64,000 nt of DNA from Papilionanthe hookeriana x Papilionanthe teres (GCA_022702705.1 CM040421.1:63548197-63612196); one strand, 5' to 3'; positions 37,476 through 49,651 are shown, counted from the first letter of the stretch. Notes: generated by a model not told the origin, from the sequence alone. Program-made: numbers and translations.

Positions 37476-37653
37476 GTAGTTATATTTTGCATGAATTTCC
37501 TCCTTTTTGATCCAAATTTACTCCATTTCATGCTTTTTGCTTCTATCACTTATAAATCTTCATTCCTGCAATAAAATAAAGAAAATACCTTTATTTAAAG
37601 TGCAATTTCATCAAAAATAGATATGAATTTCTTGATGTATTTTTCTATGATCA

Positions 37654-37667
37654 AAATCCCCAAACTT
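37654..37667 (-). other. Polypurine tract of element 2
   Basis: AAGTTTGGGGATTT on the minus strand, abutting the 3' LTR. Confidence 0.9.
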
Positions 37668-38996
37668 AATTATTACTTATCCTTAAGTAATTTTAATACT
37701 AAATAAAAATAATGATTTCTATAATAGAATTTTTCAACTCACATAATATATGAATTAATTTTAAATAACATTATAATAAAGTTGAATAGAAATATTTCTA
37801 AGTAATTAAATTATCTTTATAGAGATAAGATTATTTAGTTATCAGGTCTAAGATTTCTAGCTTTCTATTTATTTCAGGAATGACTATATTAAAAATAATA
37901 AATTACTTAAGATATTTAGATGATAGGAAATTCAAGAAAACTTTATTTAGTAAAATACTAATCCACAAATATAAGTTTAGAAAATTTAAGTTTTACCCTT
38001 TAGGTTGAATCCATTGAAGCCAATTTTTGATAAGGCATCTCCTCAAGCTTCTCCTCACTTATATTTTTCTTTTCTTTTCTTTTCTTTTCTTCACTTTTTC
38101 TTTTTCTTTTTCTTTTTCAAGTGAGGATTACTGTATCTGGATAGCCTGTTAATAATTTTGAACTTCAATTTCTCTTCCTAAATTTGAAACTTAAGATATT
38201 TCTTTGCTTATATGTATTTCATAGCCTTTACTTCATTGAGTTTCTATCCTTTCTTTTTCATCTATATACTTAAGAATTTCCAATTTTTAGAATATAGTTT
38301 CCCTTACTTTAAATAGTTTACTATATTCTTATTCCTTTTAACCAAATATCTTATTCCATTAATTAATTGAATTACTAGAAATATTTTCTTTAACTTTATA
38401 TAATAATTAAATAAAGTAACTCATATTTATTGAATTGAAAATTACTATAGAAAATCATTTAATAATAATTTTTTAGAATAGAAATTGAGAACAATTTTAA
38501 TAATTAAATTTGTATTTTTATCTTTCCCCAAACTTAAATTTTTCTATCTATACCACATAGTGAAAAAGGGAAAGTATATAAATAAAATTCATCATACCTT
38601 TGAGCTTTAGGTATTTCTTTTCTTTGAAATTTTCGCAGGCTTTTTTATTACTTACAGAACCTGTACTGTTAGTATTCTTCCACATATAATATTTAAAAAG
38701 AAAGTGCAGGGATGGATATTTTTTTAAAATAAGTATCAAACATGACCAAGAAAACTTAATTTGTTACTACACATACATTTACAATTTAAACAATATATTA
38801 AAGAAAGACTAACATCCTATATATATAAAAATTTGCAACTAATTTAACACACATAAGAAATTTAACATTACTGATCAAACAAACAAATAACATATCAAGT
38901 CCAAAGTCCACATAAAGTACTTAAATATTACACACAGAAATAATAAAGTTTGCAAAACAACAAATCTAAACAAACCAAACAAACTAAACAAAGATT
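37668..38996 (-). other. 3' non-coding region of element 2, with hairpin
   Basis: AT-rich, no ORF. 38055-38062 (CCTCACTT) and 38121-38128 (AAGTGAGG) form an 8-bp stem around a (TTTTC)n pyrimidine tract, a purine loop in the element's RNA. Elements 1 and 3 have a hairpin at the same place. Confidence 0.55.
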
Positions 38997-40183
38997 CTAA
39001 TCCTCTGCAGCAAAGTCCCAAGCTATGTCATCTCCCCGATCTCCAAGTCGAGAAGGTCGAGCGAGCTGGTACTCGTATATAACGGGGCACTCGGGAAAGA
39101 CAACATCTAAATCACCACTCCTATAACGATGCTCAGCTTCATAGTATGCAATCTCGTACTCTGAATGTCGCTGGAGATATTCGCTATCATAATCGTGTCT
39201 TCTTTCCAAGCCTCCGATTCTTTGATCTATATGCTCAAATCTTCTTTCCATATTTTCTCCAAATGACTCAAAACTCTTTCTACTCAGGGTTAACTCATTC
39301 ATCGGATCTTGAAGGGTAGGAGTGGTGTGCGAGGGGTGGTTCATAACTAGTAGAGGGTATATCTCTACTTGAAGAAGGTACATAATCCCTTGTCCCGGAT
39401 CTCCATCCTTCGTGGGATTCATATTTCTTTATATTAGCACTGAGTAAGGGGTTTCATAGGTTCTATCCATTCCTCATCATCTCTTGCCTCTACCCCAGAT
39501 AATTGGCAAAGTGCATAGATAAGACCAGGATGTCCTAGTCCTCCTCCACTTTCATTTCTAGCGATGGCCAATATGTTTTTATATATAATATTTCCCACAT
39601 TAATACTCTTACGGTTCCGAATACAAAAATTCGGAATCGCTTCTATCTCTTGTTACCTCACTATGGTGGTAGGTAGGTAACAAAGTAGAACAAATAAAAT
39701 AATGTCAGGCTTTTGATGTTGCATTTAGCATAGAAAGAGGAAAGTTTACCCGTTCCCGCTGCTTTATCTTCCAGACTCCTTTCCCATCAGTGAGAAAGTC
39801 AATCACCTCTTCCAATGGTCTTTCCATAGTTCCAAAAGTTTCATATTCACTCAAGGTGTCTCGAACTTCATAATAAGCATTTATTCTAGCAGCGCTGAAA
39901 TCTACAAAAAATCCTCTAACCCTAACTAGGTGCATCTTCGACTTCGTGTTAAGTTTGTATAAAATTCCTTCACAACTTCTACCACTGCTCTGTTGGTAAC
40001 GAAACAGAAGTTTTCCCATCCTCGTTCCTTTATAACTCGCTCTACTTCTCCTCCTGGATTCTTGAAAACTCGATCTTGTATGCACTTTCTTGCTTGAACG
40101 TTTTGAAAATATCGAGTTTGTGCTCTCGCATTAATGAATCGAGTTTCGTCAAAATCTAATCGTCGCTTTTGTCGTGGAGCCAT
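38997..40183 (-). pseudogene. aORF2 of element 2: putative plant transposon-type protein, frameshifted
   Basis: It starts at ATG 40183 (MAPRQKRRLDFDETRF), with a basic N-terminus. The first 75 or so codons hold ERGWENFCFV and VVEVVKEFYTNL blocks like the paralogues. The frame then changes near 39945. The core runs to about 39705 (DGKGVWKIKQRERVNFPLS), then two more frame changes (near 39640 and 39440) precede the coiled-coil C-terminus (ENMERRFEHIDQRIGGLERR) and an acidic tail ending at 38997. The last two frame changes are also in element 3, so they predate both insertions. No membrane segment is visible. Function unknown. Confidence 0.75.
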
Positions 40184-40191
40184 TTCTTGAT

Positions 40192-40393
40192 CTATGAAAT
40201 TTACAAAAATTTTAACTAAACTCCAAAATATTACTAAGAAGGCTTCCTACAACAACTAAAAATCCATTTAAATCAATTTCTATGAAATTCTTCCAAGTAT
40301 TTTCTTCACATTTCAAAATTTTTCAAAATATCCCAATGTAGAAGAAATTCATGGTGAAAATCAAAAATTTTTGCATAGGAGTGAAGCTCTTAC
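40192..40393 (-). other. Predicted 5'-UTR intron of aORF2, element 2
   Basis: Donor CTTG|GTAAGAGC at 40393, acceptor AATTTCATAG ending at 40192, eight bases before the ATG. 202 bp, T-rich toward the acceptor. Confidence 0.65.
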
Positions 40394-40541
40394 CAAGGGA
40401 AGATGAAATCCGGTGTCAAAAAGTGTTGAAATCGCCTCGAAATGCGAGATCTCTCAAGCCCTAGGTCGGCTTTTTCGAAAATTTGAGGAAAGGGATGATG
40501 AATAGTGTCGGTTGACCGGTCAAATATAGGTCTTTTCACAT

Positions 40542-40690
40542 TCTCGCTGTCAGCGAGGTTTTTCTCGCCGTCGGCGAGCTAATTAATTCCATAAGGTAAA
40601 AGTTTCGGGAAAAATCTGCCGTCGGCGAGCTCGGTCTCGCTGTCAGCGGGTTTTCTCGCTGTCGGCGAGATAATTCTCGCCGTCGGCAAG
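40542..40690 (-). promoter_or_regulatory. Palindromic GC-rich array upstream of aORF2, element 2
   Basis: About six CTCGC(C/T)GTC(G/A)GCGAG variants, the same motif as in the LTR. A TATA-like CCTATATTTG (minus strand, near 40527) lies between array and intron. Confidence 0.7.
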
Positions 40691-41088
40691 GTCCCAAAAG
40701 TTTTCAATTTTTGAAATTCGTCAATCATTTTCAACCTCGAATTACCCTTAATCAATCTTCCGATCACTTAATTTAATAATAATACGAAGATTAGGTACTT
40801 ATACTCACAAAAAGTCACACAAAACAAACAATATAACTTCATAAATGAAATCCATGAAACTTACAAATTTCACACTAACAATTTCACACATACTTAACTT
40901 AATTGTTCAAATCCATAATACTCGGCATCGCAATCCAAACCACAACACTCTAAATGCTTGAGACATAACCATTTACATAAAATCTCATCAAATACGAGAT
41001 GATCGAATCAAAGTTCGACTCATAATAAAACTTAACTCCAAATTAAACACACACATATACAAATATAACATAAACATAGAAATCTTTC
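40691..41088 (-). other. Intergenic region between aORF1 and aORF2, element 2
   Basis: AT-rich with no ORF. It matches 59228-59612 in element 3. Confidence 0.45.
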
Positions 41089-42250
41089 CTACTCTTCAGT
41101 GTCTGAACTGACATCTTCTCTAATATTTTTGATGCGACACAGGTGCACAAATAAATTGTAGAAAGGCCTGAAAGGGAATTCTGTAGTAGAGTCTTCATTA
41201 ATCCATCCTTTCTGTCTTAGTAGATGAATAAAACTGGCCTCCAAATGTCTAGTATGATCAAAGTGCTCCTTCATTCTCCAATCAATATGATAAAACATAT
41301 CAGAGATATTGTCAATAGAATTCATCACATTTTGCAATTCTTTCTCCAATCCTTTAATCTTCTTCAGAATGAAATTAATCTTATCAGTAAAGGGCCTTGC
41401 TAAAGGATTGTTCTGTGATGCTATGTCAAAAATAACGGTGATCTCATCATTGTTATCCAAAGTGGGAAACATATCAGTAGGATCCAGTGGTTTCCATGGT
41501 AAAAGTACTTTTTCCAAGCTTCATAAGAAACTTGGTATTGATTCGCATAAAGCAAATATAGTAGATGGGTGTCCGAGTCCATGCAGCGACCCATGCACAA
41601 TTAATCCCGATGCGGACTTTACTTTTATTGATCCAACATCGATAGGTAATCCAAATTGAATACAATAGTTTAAAATAGCGCATTCCTTTGAAACTTTATT
41701 TACTCTCATGGTAGGTAATAATTTTGATGATATAAAGAAATGCCAGTGCTTCGAGACAGGGTTTAGAAGTGATGCAGAAAAACTGACATACCCGTCTTCT
41801 CATAATTCCCAATCATCCGGTTCATCAGTCAGGTATCTATAGATTTCGTTCATATTGTTTCTTGAAGGCACAAAGTTGGAATAGTGACAAACAGAGGTAT
41901 TTTCTTGAGAAAACAATTCATTTACCCTTGCAGGAGTAAATGTTACCCATCTTCCTCTGACGTACACATTTCCATTGTTGATCGCATGTAAATTAGAGTA
42001 AAACTCTTTAACTACGGTATAACTACGAGCGGAAGTTGTATAACAAAATACCTCCCAATGCCGCTTGTGCGATCATTTCTTCGATTTTTGTAGTAGCATT
42101 CTCTACTCCTCTGATTGACGAATCCTCTTTCTTTGATAAGTCTTTTCTTCATCGAAGCCTTTGTTGAAGATTCGCTGCGCCTACGAATCGACGAATTTTC
42201 TCCGAGTTGAAAACTTCGGCTTTTGTGGTTTCTAGGAATTTGGAGGCCAT
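41089..42250 (-). pseudogene. aORF1 of element 2: putative plant transposon-type protein, frameshifted
   Basis: The likely ATG is at 42250 (MASKFLETTKAEVFN), by analogy with the MAPRQ and MAPKS starts of the paralogues. The frame breaks within the first 40 codons. The core shows the same blocks as element 3 in shifting frames: HWEVFCYT-like, VVKEFYSNL, then 41709-41521 (AILNYCIQFGLPIDVGSI). After a stop, 41517-41089 is open and carries MFPTLDNNDEI, a coiled-coil stretch (ELQNVMNSIDNISDMFYHID), RPFYNLF and an acidic end. Inactive as it stands. Function unknown; no membrane segment. Confidence 0.7.
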
Positions 42251-42394
42251 TTTGGATGGAATGGATTGGTCTCTAGTCGTTCCTAAGGAAGAAAATGGTG
42301 TAAAATCGGATTTGGAATAATTTCTTACGAAGGAATGGCTTAGATCCGTCCAAAACCGCACGAAAAACCTTTAAGAAACCAAATTTTTAACTAC

Positions 42395-42503
42395 CTCGCC
42401 GTCGGCTGGAAGTTCCTCGCCGTCGGCGACTTAGTTATAAAACTGAATGAGTAATGGTCCACGATCTCACTGTCAGCGGGATCGGGCTCGCTGTCGGCGA
42501 GAT
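42395..42503 (-). promoter_or_regulatory. Palindromic GC-rich array upstream of aORF1, element 2
   Basis: Four motif variants with spacing words also found in the LTR array ('gttataa', 'cacgatctc'), so the whole module, not only the motif, is shared with the LTR. Confidence 0.7.
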
Positions 42504-42662
42504 TCGTAAAAATTGTCTGTTTTTGCTCTGGTCCGAATATTTTCTGATCTCATCTAATAAGTTCAATTTTTGTGATGATTCTAATAAAAATTTGAGTAGT
42601 AAGATTTATTTTAATAATATAGACTCACTAATATGTAGATTTTTTAAAAATAAAAGACTTAC

Positions 42663-42680
42663 TATGGGTTGCTTCCCATA
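42663..42680 (-). other. Conserved hairpin after the integrase stop, element 2
   Basis: TATGGG-AAGCAA-CCCATA on the minus strand, preceded by 'gacgttaaaccaagtgctt'. It lies 40-57 bases past the pol stop. Confidence 0.6.
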
Positions 42681-42719
42681 AAGCACTTGGTTTAACGTCG
42701 TCAGCCCGACCTAATTCAG

Positions 42720-44257
42720 TTAGTGTTTAGGTTGACTAAGCATTAAAACCTCTTTAAAATTTGGTCTTCTATTTTTGAAATATGGTTTTAATCTATGTCC
42801 ATTTACTTTAAATCTATGTCCTGTTTTTGGATCTTCAATTTCTATAGTTCCATATGAAAATATTTGAGTTATGGTGAAAGGTCCTAACCATCGAGATTTT
42901 AATTTCCCGGAAATAATTTCAATCTAGTATTATAAAGCAAAACTTCTTGTCTCGGTTCAAAATTTCTCTGATTAATCTTCCGATCATGCCATAATTTCAT
43001 TCTTTCTTTATAAATCCTTTTATTATCATATGATTCATTCCTTAATTCTTCCAATTCATTTAATTGCAACAATCTCTTCTCACCAGCTTCTTTCATATTA
43101 TAATTAAATTCTTTAATCGCCCAATATGCTTTATGTTCTAATTCAACTGGTAAGTGGCAAGTTTTTCCATATATAAGCCTATAAGGAGTCATTCCGATTG
43201 GAGTTTTATAAGCGATCATGTATGCCCATAATGCGAGTGTCTAGTCTTATAGACCGGTCGATCTATTAGGATTTACGGACTTTTCAAATATACGCTTAAT
43301 CTCTCGATTAGAAACTTCAACAAATCCACTAGTTTGTGGATGATAAGCGATTGATATCTTATGCATAATATTATATTTTTCTACTAGTTTGTGAATATAT
43401 TTGTTTCTAAAATGAGTTCCTCCGTCAGTGATAATCACTCTCGGCATTCCAAATCTAGTAAAAATATTTTTCATTAAGAATTTTGAAACACTTTTAGCAT
43501 CACACCTAGGTAAAGCTTGTGCTTCGATCCATTTGGAAACATAATCGACGAGCTACTAATATATATGTGTTTCCAAATGACGGAATAAAAGGTCCCATGA
43601 AATCTAATCCCCAAACATCAAAAATTTCAACTTCTAATATAAAATTCGGAGACATTTCATTTTTTCTTGATATGTTTCCTACTCTTTGGCATTTATCGCG
43701 AGGTTTTAAAATATTTATATACATCTCTAAATAGAGTAGGCCGGTAGAATCCGGATTGTAGAATTTTATATGCGGTTTTATTCGTCCCAAAATGTCCTCC
43801 AAAATCGAATCATGACATTTTTGAATAAATGGTTCAATTTCTTCATAAGGTACGCATCTTCTAATAATTAGATCCTTACATTGCTTATATAAGTATGGTT
43901 CATCCCAAAAATATGATTTAGTATCATGAATGAATTTTTTCTGTTGTTGCAAAGTTAACATAGGTGGTATAATGTCACTTACAATATAATTTACTATATC
44001 GGCATACCAAGGTATTTTCAACTCATTAATATTATAAAGTTGTTCATCGGGAAAACCGTCTAAAATTTTATTATCAATATTAGATAATTCATGATTTTCT
44101 AATCTTGATAAATGATCGACAATTTGATTATCGGTTCCTTTTTGTTAACTATCTCAAAATCAAATTCTTGCATTAATAATATCCATCTGATTAATCTTAG
44201 TTTAGAATCTTTCTTTTGCATTAAATATTTTATAGTCGAATGATCAGTATGCACAAA
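42720..44257 (-). pseudogene. RNase H tail and integrase of element 2
   Basis: The open pieces are 44021-43506 (CKDLIIRRCVPYEEIE, CHDS, GLDFMGPF with the first catalytic Asp), 43474-43247 (VIITDGGTHFRNKY with the second Asp; HPQTSGFVEVSNRE with the Glu) and 43219-42899. The C-terminal chromatin-side region continues in another frame to a stop at 42720. The zinc finger is damaged by a frame change after CHDS. It would insert the cDNA; inactive here. Confidence 0.85.
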
Positions 44258-45287
44258 TCATTTAGTTCCTATTATATAATGCCGAAATTTATTAAAAGCA
44301 TATACAATCGCTAATAATTCTCTTTCGATAATCGTATAATTTATTTCAGCATCATTTAGAGTTTTACTAGCATAATATATAACTTTGAAAATCTTATCAT
44401 ATCTTTGCCCAAGAACTGCTCCTATAGTATAATCACTAGCATCACACATAAGCTCAAATGGTTTCTCCCAATTAGGTGAAACTATTATAAGTGCTGTAAT
44501 TAATTTATCTTTTATTAATTTGAAAGCATTTAGGCATTCAGTTGTAAATTCAAATTTCGTGTCCTTTTCAAGAAGTTGGCATAGAGGTTTAGTAATTTTT
44601 GAAAAATCTTTAATATAACGCCTGTAAAATCCAACCTGTCCAAGAAAACTTCTTACCCCTTTTACCGTAGTTGGAGGTGGTAATTTAGCTATTACTTGAG
44701 TTTTTGCGAGGTCTACTTCCATGCCTTTTTACGAAATTTTATGCCCTAATACAATATCGCTTCGTAACCATAAATTGACATTTCTCCCGATTAAGAACTA
44801 AATTAGTTTTCTCACATACTTCAAATACTTTTTCAAGATGATTTAAGCATGTGTCAAATGTTGTTCCAAATACGGAGAAATCATCCATAAATACTTCTAT
44901 TCCATTATCAATTAATTTACTAAATATAGACATCACACATCTTTGGAATGTTGCGAGTGCGATACATAATCCAAAAGGCATTCTTCGAAAAGCGAAAGTT
45001 CCATAAGGACTAGTAAATGTAGTTTTATCTTGATCCTCGGGAGCAATTTGTATTTGATGATAACCGGTATATCCATCTAAGAAACCAAAATACTTATGTC
45101 CAGCTAATCTATCTAACATCCGGTCTAGAAATGGTAAAGGGAAGTGATCTTTTCTAGTGGCCGTGTTTAATTTTCTATAATCAATACATATTCGCCATCC
45201 GAGTAACTTGTCTTATAGGGATAAGATCATTATTTTCATTAGCTTTGATCTGTCACCCCTCCTTTTTAGGTACACGGTGAATTGGGC
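44258..45287 (-). pseudogene. Reverse transcriptase and RNase H of element 2
   Basis: 45119-44739 is open and covers the palm (FLDGYTGYHQIQIAPEDQ) with catalytic FMDD near 44880-44891. A one-base break at about 44740 leads to 44722-44258, open through the connection region (GFYRRYIKDFSKITKPL) and RNase H (LMCDASDYTIGAVLGQRYD, ASKTLNDAEINYTIIEREL). Key acidic residues are present in each piece. 45120-45287 is out of frame. Confidence 0.85.
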
Positions 45288-46319
45288 TTACCAAGCTATC
45301 ATCGAAATAGGATATATAATATCATTATCTAACCATTTTAAAATTTCTTTCTTAACTACTTCTTTCATTATCGGATTTAATCTCCTTTGTGGATCCGCTT
45401 TAGGTTTATGTTTATTATCTAAAATAATTTCGTGCATACAGATTGAAGGACTAATTCCTTTAATATCTGCTAAAGTCCAACAAAAAATTTTCTTATATTT
45501 TTTTAACGTATCTAAAAGTTTTTGTTCTTGAGATTCATTTAATTCAGATGAAATAATATCTGGTAGAGTTGAAGAATTAACTAAGTAAGCATATTTTAAA
45601 TGATTAGGTAACATATTTAACTCAAGTTCAGGAGGTTTAATAATTGATGGAACTATATTTTTTTCAGTATTTTCAGTGTTATCCAAAAATTCAAATTTCT
45701 CTTGAATATAATCTAATTCTTCATTTCTCTCAGATTTTTCAATTAGTTCAATATTTTCTTTTTCTAATTTTTCTTCATAATATTCTTTAAAATGTTCTTT
45801 TTGTAAATGATCGAGTACTTCCATTCGAAAACACTCATCATCTTTTTCTAGCGCAGGATATTTCATTGATTTAACAATATTAAAAGTTACTTTTTGGTCA
45901 TTTACTCTCATAGTTAATTCTCCTTTCTGAACATCAATCATAGCTTTTCCAGTGGCTAAAAATGGTCTTCCTAAAATGATAGGAATTTCTTTATCTTCTT
46001 CCATATCTAGAACAATAAAATCCACAGGGAAGATAAATTTATCCACTTTTACTAATACATCTTCAATAACTCCCTTAGGATATGTAACAGAACGGTCAGC
46101 TAAATGAAGAGTTACAGAAGTAGGTGAAATTTCTCCCAATCCTAATCTCTTAAAAATTGATAGAGGCATTAGATTGATGCTTGCTCCTAAGTCACATAAA
46201 GCTTTTCCATAGAATTTTTCTCCAATAGCGCAGGGTATAGTGAAACTACCAGGATCTTTTAATTTTTCAGGAAGTTTTTTCTGAATAATAGCACTACACT
46301 CTTCACTAAGTCCAAACAT
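45288..46319 (-). CDS. Protease and RT N-terminus of element 2 (open 343 codons)
   Basis: A long open stretch with the aspartic protease active site ALCDLGASINLMP (about residues 38-50) and the second conserved block PIILGRPFL (about 113-121). An acidic linker and the RT approach follow (KADPQRRLNPIMKEVVKKEI). The frame is lost at the RT fingers (ISMIAW). It overlaps the end of the gag frame by about 60 bases because of the shift near 46320. Processing of the polyprotein is the known role of this domain. Confidence 0.85.
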   Translation of the reverse strand: MFGLSEECSAIIQKKLPEKLKDPGSFTIPCAIGEKFYGKALCDLGASINLMPLSIFKRLGLGEISPTSVTLHLADRSVTYPKGVIEDVLVKVDKFIFPVDFIVLDMEEDKEIPIILGRPFLATGKAMIDVQKGELTMRVNDQKVTFNIVKSMKYPALEKDDECFRMEVLDHLQKEHFKEYYEEKLEKENIELIEKSERNEELDYIQEKFEFLDNTENTEKNIVPSIIKPPELELNMLPNHLKYAYLVNSSTLPDIISSELNESQEQKLLDTLKKYKKIFCWTLADIKGISPSICMHEIILDNKHKPKADPQRRLNPIMKEVVKKEILKWLDNDIIYPISMIAW

Positions 46320-48024
46320 TTCATTATCAGTAATTTCCTTTTTTTATTTAGAATATCTTTTATGAATTTTACATAGTTTGGCATCTGTTCTAAAGCTTCT
46401 ACGAAAGGAATATTTATCGTTAATTTCTTCAAAATTTCAAGGAATTTAGCAAATTGTTTGTCTTTTTTATGTTGAATTAGTCGTTGAGGAAATGGTGGTG
46501 GAGGTTTTTCAACAGAAATTTTCATTGGTATTAAAAGATTTTCTAAGTTTTGATCTTGTTGATTCTTTTCCTTTTCAATTTCCACTTCCTCTTTTGGACT
46601 TTCAAGTTCTTTCTGAATTCGAGGTTTTAATTCTTTTCCACTTCGTAGTTGTATCGCTTTAATTTTTTCATTTCCCTTGTCTTTAGGAATTATTTCCACA
46701 TTACTAGGAAATGTTCTAGGTATTCTATTATTAAGTGCAGTAGCGATATGTCCAAGTTGAGTTTCAATATTTTTGATAGCTGTTCCTTGATTTTGTAATT
46801 GATTTCCTTGTATTTGTAATTGATTTCCTTGATTTTGCAAATGTTGACCAATATTTAATATTAATTCTTCTATAGATAATTTCTTATCTTTAAATTGAGG
46901 GTTATTATTATTAAATCCAGGTGGATAATTAGGTTTATAATTAGGATTTCCTTGATTAGATGGATTTCCTAATTGTTGTGTCATATTATTCATCCATGGT
47001 TGATTAGTTGTATTATTATTCCAATTAAAATTAGGATGATTTTTCCATCTAGGATTATAATAGTTTGCATAAGGATTATTGGGTCTGTTGTTAATTGCAT
47101 TAATTGTTTCATATTGAGATTGAGATTCTATAAGTTGTCCAGATGAATTTTCTTCTGTTATAGTTGGAGAGTAATTCATTCCAAAATGATCTAATTTCTT
47201 AGATATATCAGCGATTTGTGAAGCTAACATAGATATTGATTCATTCTATCAGCAGGCCATTGAAAATTATTTGTTGCCATTTCTTCGATTAGTGCATAGG
47301 CTTCATCAAATGGTTTTGAAATTAATGATTCTCCAGCAGCAGCATCTATGATTGATCTTAAAGATCCTACTAATCCATTATAAAAAGTTTGGATAATTAA
47401 CCAATCTGGTAACGTATGATGTGGGTATTTCCTAAGAAATTCCTTAAATCTCTCCCAAGATTCATATATTGACTCTCCATCAAACTGACTAAAAGAAGTT
47501 ATATCATTTCTAAGCTTAGTAGTCTTAGATGGAGGAAAATATTTGGATAGAAATTTTTGTGATAATTCTCCCCAAGTTTTAATAGATCCAGGTGCTAACG
47601 AATTTAACCACATTTTAGCTTTGTCCCTTAAAGAAAAAGGAAAAAGACTAAGTCTGATAGCATCATTAGATACTCCTTCATATTTGAAAGTAGCACATAG
47701 TTCTAAAAAACTAGCAAGATGTAAATTAGGATCTTCAGTAGGTGAACCACTAAATTGATTGTTTTGTACCATTTGGATAATTGCAAGTTTAAGTTCGAAT
47801 GAATTAGCAGCTACATCAGGGTTTTGAATAGTTAAATGAATTTCATCTAATGTAGGGTTGGCATAATCTCGTAATGGTCTTGGTTGATTGATATTTTCAT
47901 TTTCAGGTATATTTGCCATTTGTGTTAAATTTATAATTTCTCTTTTTTGTTTTCTAATTCTTTTAATTGTACGCTCTAATTCTGAATCGTAAGGTATTAA
48001 TTTTTCTTTTCCAAATTTTCGCAT
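46259..48024 (-). pseudogene. Gag of element 2 (one frameshift)
   Basis: It starts at ATG 48024 (MRKFGKEKLIPYDSELERT), open to 47224 with the gag core (LFPFSLRDKAKMWLNSL, ESIYESWERFKEFLRKYPHH, TFYNGLVGSLRSIIDAA). A frame change near 47235 is followed by 47230-46259: an Asn/Pro-rich stretch (NPNFNWNNN), Gln-rich QGNQLQ repeats and the proline-rich EKPPPPFPQR. It encodes the particle-forming protein. No CCHC zinc knuckle is seen, a feature shared by elements 1 and 3. Confidence 0.9.
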
Positions 48025-48071
48025 ACAATTTAAAAAAATAGTCTGTTACTTTAGTAAATAATTTCTTTACT

Positions 48072-48089
48072 TCCCCGGCAACGGCGCCA
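48072..48089 (-). other. Primer-binding site of element 2, tRNA-Asp
   Basis: The plus strand reads TCCCCGGCAACGGCGCCA, the 3' end of plant tRNA-Asp including CCA, so the element strand carries its exact complement. It is six bases from the 5' LTR. This is the PBS typical of Athila elements. Confidence 0.93.
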
Positions 48090-48095
48090 AAAACT

Positions 48096-49646
48096 TGACC
48101 CACCTTTTTGTATGTATGCAATTAATGTTTATAGTAACAAAACCAAAAACTAGATCCCGCTTTAAATAAAGGTATATGATTTAATGTATAATGTGGATTC
48201 TACGCAAGTATACGTATCGTATCAAGTAATACAGGGCTCTAGTGGAGTCCTGGTTATCGATCCCACAGGAAGTTTTTAACAGAATTGTTATCAGCTAAAT
48301 TTAAAGGAATTACTTACTAATAAGTGAACAGATATTCAAAGTAACTATAATAAACTAAAGTAAACTAAATGCTTGAAATAAGTTGATTTAATTAATTCAG
48401 AAAAAGTATCCTTCTCCTCGTTTTTAGAAAATTAAGTGAAATGAAGAATTTAAATAGAATTTTTTTAAAATTGTATTGTGACAAATAGGAGCATTCCTGT
48501 TCTTTACCCTTTCGTCCAGGTGCAAAGAACTTTGACTAATCCTATGTTTGATTACTGAATCTGCGGCTAGCTCGGGAGGATACTCGACGCCACTTCGAGC
48601 TCCCACGTTCCCCTCACCCGAGGGCTAACATCTACACTTCAGCTCTCAAACGAGTAGGATCGAATTGAGTATTTTATTCGTCACACTAAAATATCCAATT
48701 CTACGCCCGATAATTAATATTTCCATATTTATTTGCACCCGCCTTCCAAGGCTTTTGACTTCCCGAATATTGGATGTAATTTTTACTATAGTTGATAATT
48801 CAACATATTTTAACTACTCAATTGGCCGTATTGAAAGTAAATTAAGTTTCAAGTAAAAATTATCACAATTTATTTATATTATATTAAGTGCTTTTATTTA
48901 ATTTCATCAATCCGCATAATTTTCATAAACAAGGAGAAAGACTAAGAAAACTACTCAGAATGCATAGGAATAAAACAAAGCATGGATTTCATTTAAAGTT
49001 AACAACAATAAACAAAGATACTTATCTTAATTTCCTTCCCAAGCAGACTCCTTGAAGTTCCTTTGACTTTTCCTTCTAGTACAGCAACTAAATAACACTC
49101 AATGAACTCACTAAATATACTCAAACTAAATTAAACTCACAAATTACACTAGAAATAGACTCACAAAAGACTCAAAAGACACACACACACTCTAGAATTC
49201 GGCCTCTACTTATAGAGGTAGGCAAAGGTCCAAGGGGTGCTTAAACACCTTTTCAAAAAAGTGTCCAGGTTCAATGTATATGCATTTTGAACTAGCTCGC
49301 CGTCGGCGGGAAACGACCTCGCCGTCGACGGGGCTTCTAGAAGGTCTTCAAACCACGCGATCTCGCTGTCGGCGGGCTCGGGCTCGCTGTCGGCGAGGCA
49401 GTTATAATTCCTTCAGAAATTTCTCCTCACGATCTCACCTTCGGCGGCCTCGATCTCGTCGTCGGCGAAGTAGTTATATTTTGCCTGAATTTCCTCCTTT
49501 TTGATCCAAATTTGCTCTATTTCATGCTTTTTGCTTCTATCACTTATAAATCTTCATTCCTGCAATAAAATAAAGAAAACACCTTTCTTTAAAGTGCAAT
49601 TTCATCAAAAATAGATATGAAATTCTTGATGTATTTTTTTTTATCA
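48096..49646 (-). repeat. Element 2 5' LTR
   Basis: 1551 bp, almost identical in layout to 36100-37653. Palindromic array at 49295-49469, TATA region at 49203-49218. It would drive gag-pol transcription leftward. Confidence 0.95.
49295..49469 (-). promoter_or_regulatory. Palindromic GC-rich array, element 2 5' LTR
   Basis: Same six-site array as in the 3' LTR, with point differences. Confidence 0.75.
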
Positions 49647-49651
49647 CTTCA
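49647..49651. repeat. Target-site duplication of element 2, right copy
   Basis: CTTCA, identical to 36095-36099. Confidence 0.95.

Larger units (their letters stand above)
36100..37653 (-). repeat. Element 2 3' LTR
   Basis: 1554 bp, ending TGATCA against the PPT. On the minus strand the TATA region CCTCTATAAATAGAGG lies at 37209-37224. The GC-rich palindromic array at 37301-37475 is upstream of it. Confidence 0.95.
36100..49646 (-). mobile_element. Element 2: full-length Athila-like Ty3/gypsy retrotransposon
   Basis: A 13,547-bp minus-strand element with LTRs 36100-37653 and 48096-49646 (TGACCC...TGATCA and TGACCC...TTATCA), perfect 5-bp target duplication CTTCA, an intact PBS matching tRNA-Asp, a PPT, gag-pol and two extra genes. 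It is a close relative of element 3, in opposite orientation. Gag and the protease-RT segment remain long and open, but several frameshifts prevent one polyprotein. The near-identical LTR lengths (1554 and 1551 bp) and perfect duplication suggest it is younger than element 1. Confidence 0.97.

Noticed and set aside
47543..47758. ORF antisense to gag (and 52552-52767, 17530-17727)
   Set aside because: It recurs only because gag is conserved; it is the reverse-strand shadow of the gag core.
48072..48089. tRNA-Asp gene
   Set aside because: Only the 3'-terminal 18 bases match, at the position of a PBS. No tRNA body is present.
49274..49504. Arg/Ser-rich ORF across the LTR array
   Set aside because: It reads the palindromic GC-rich array; the arginines come from CGx repeats.
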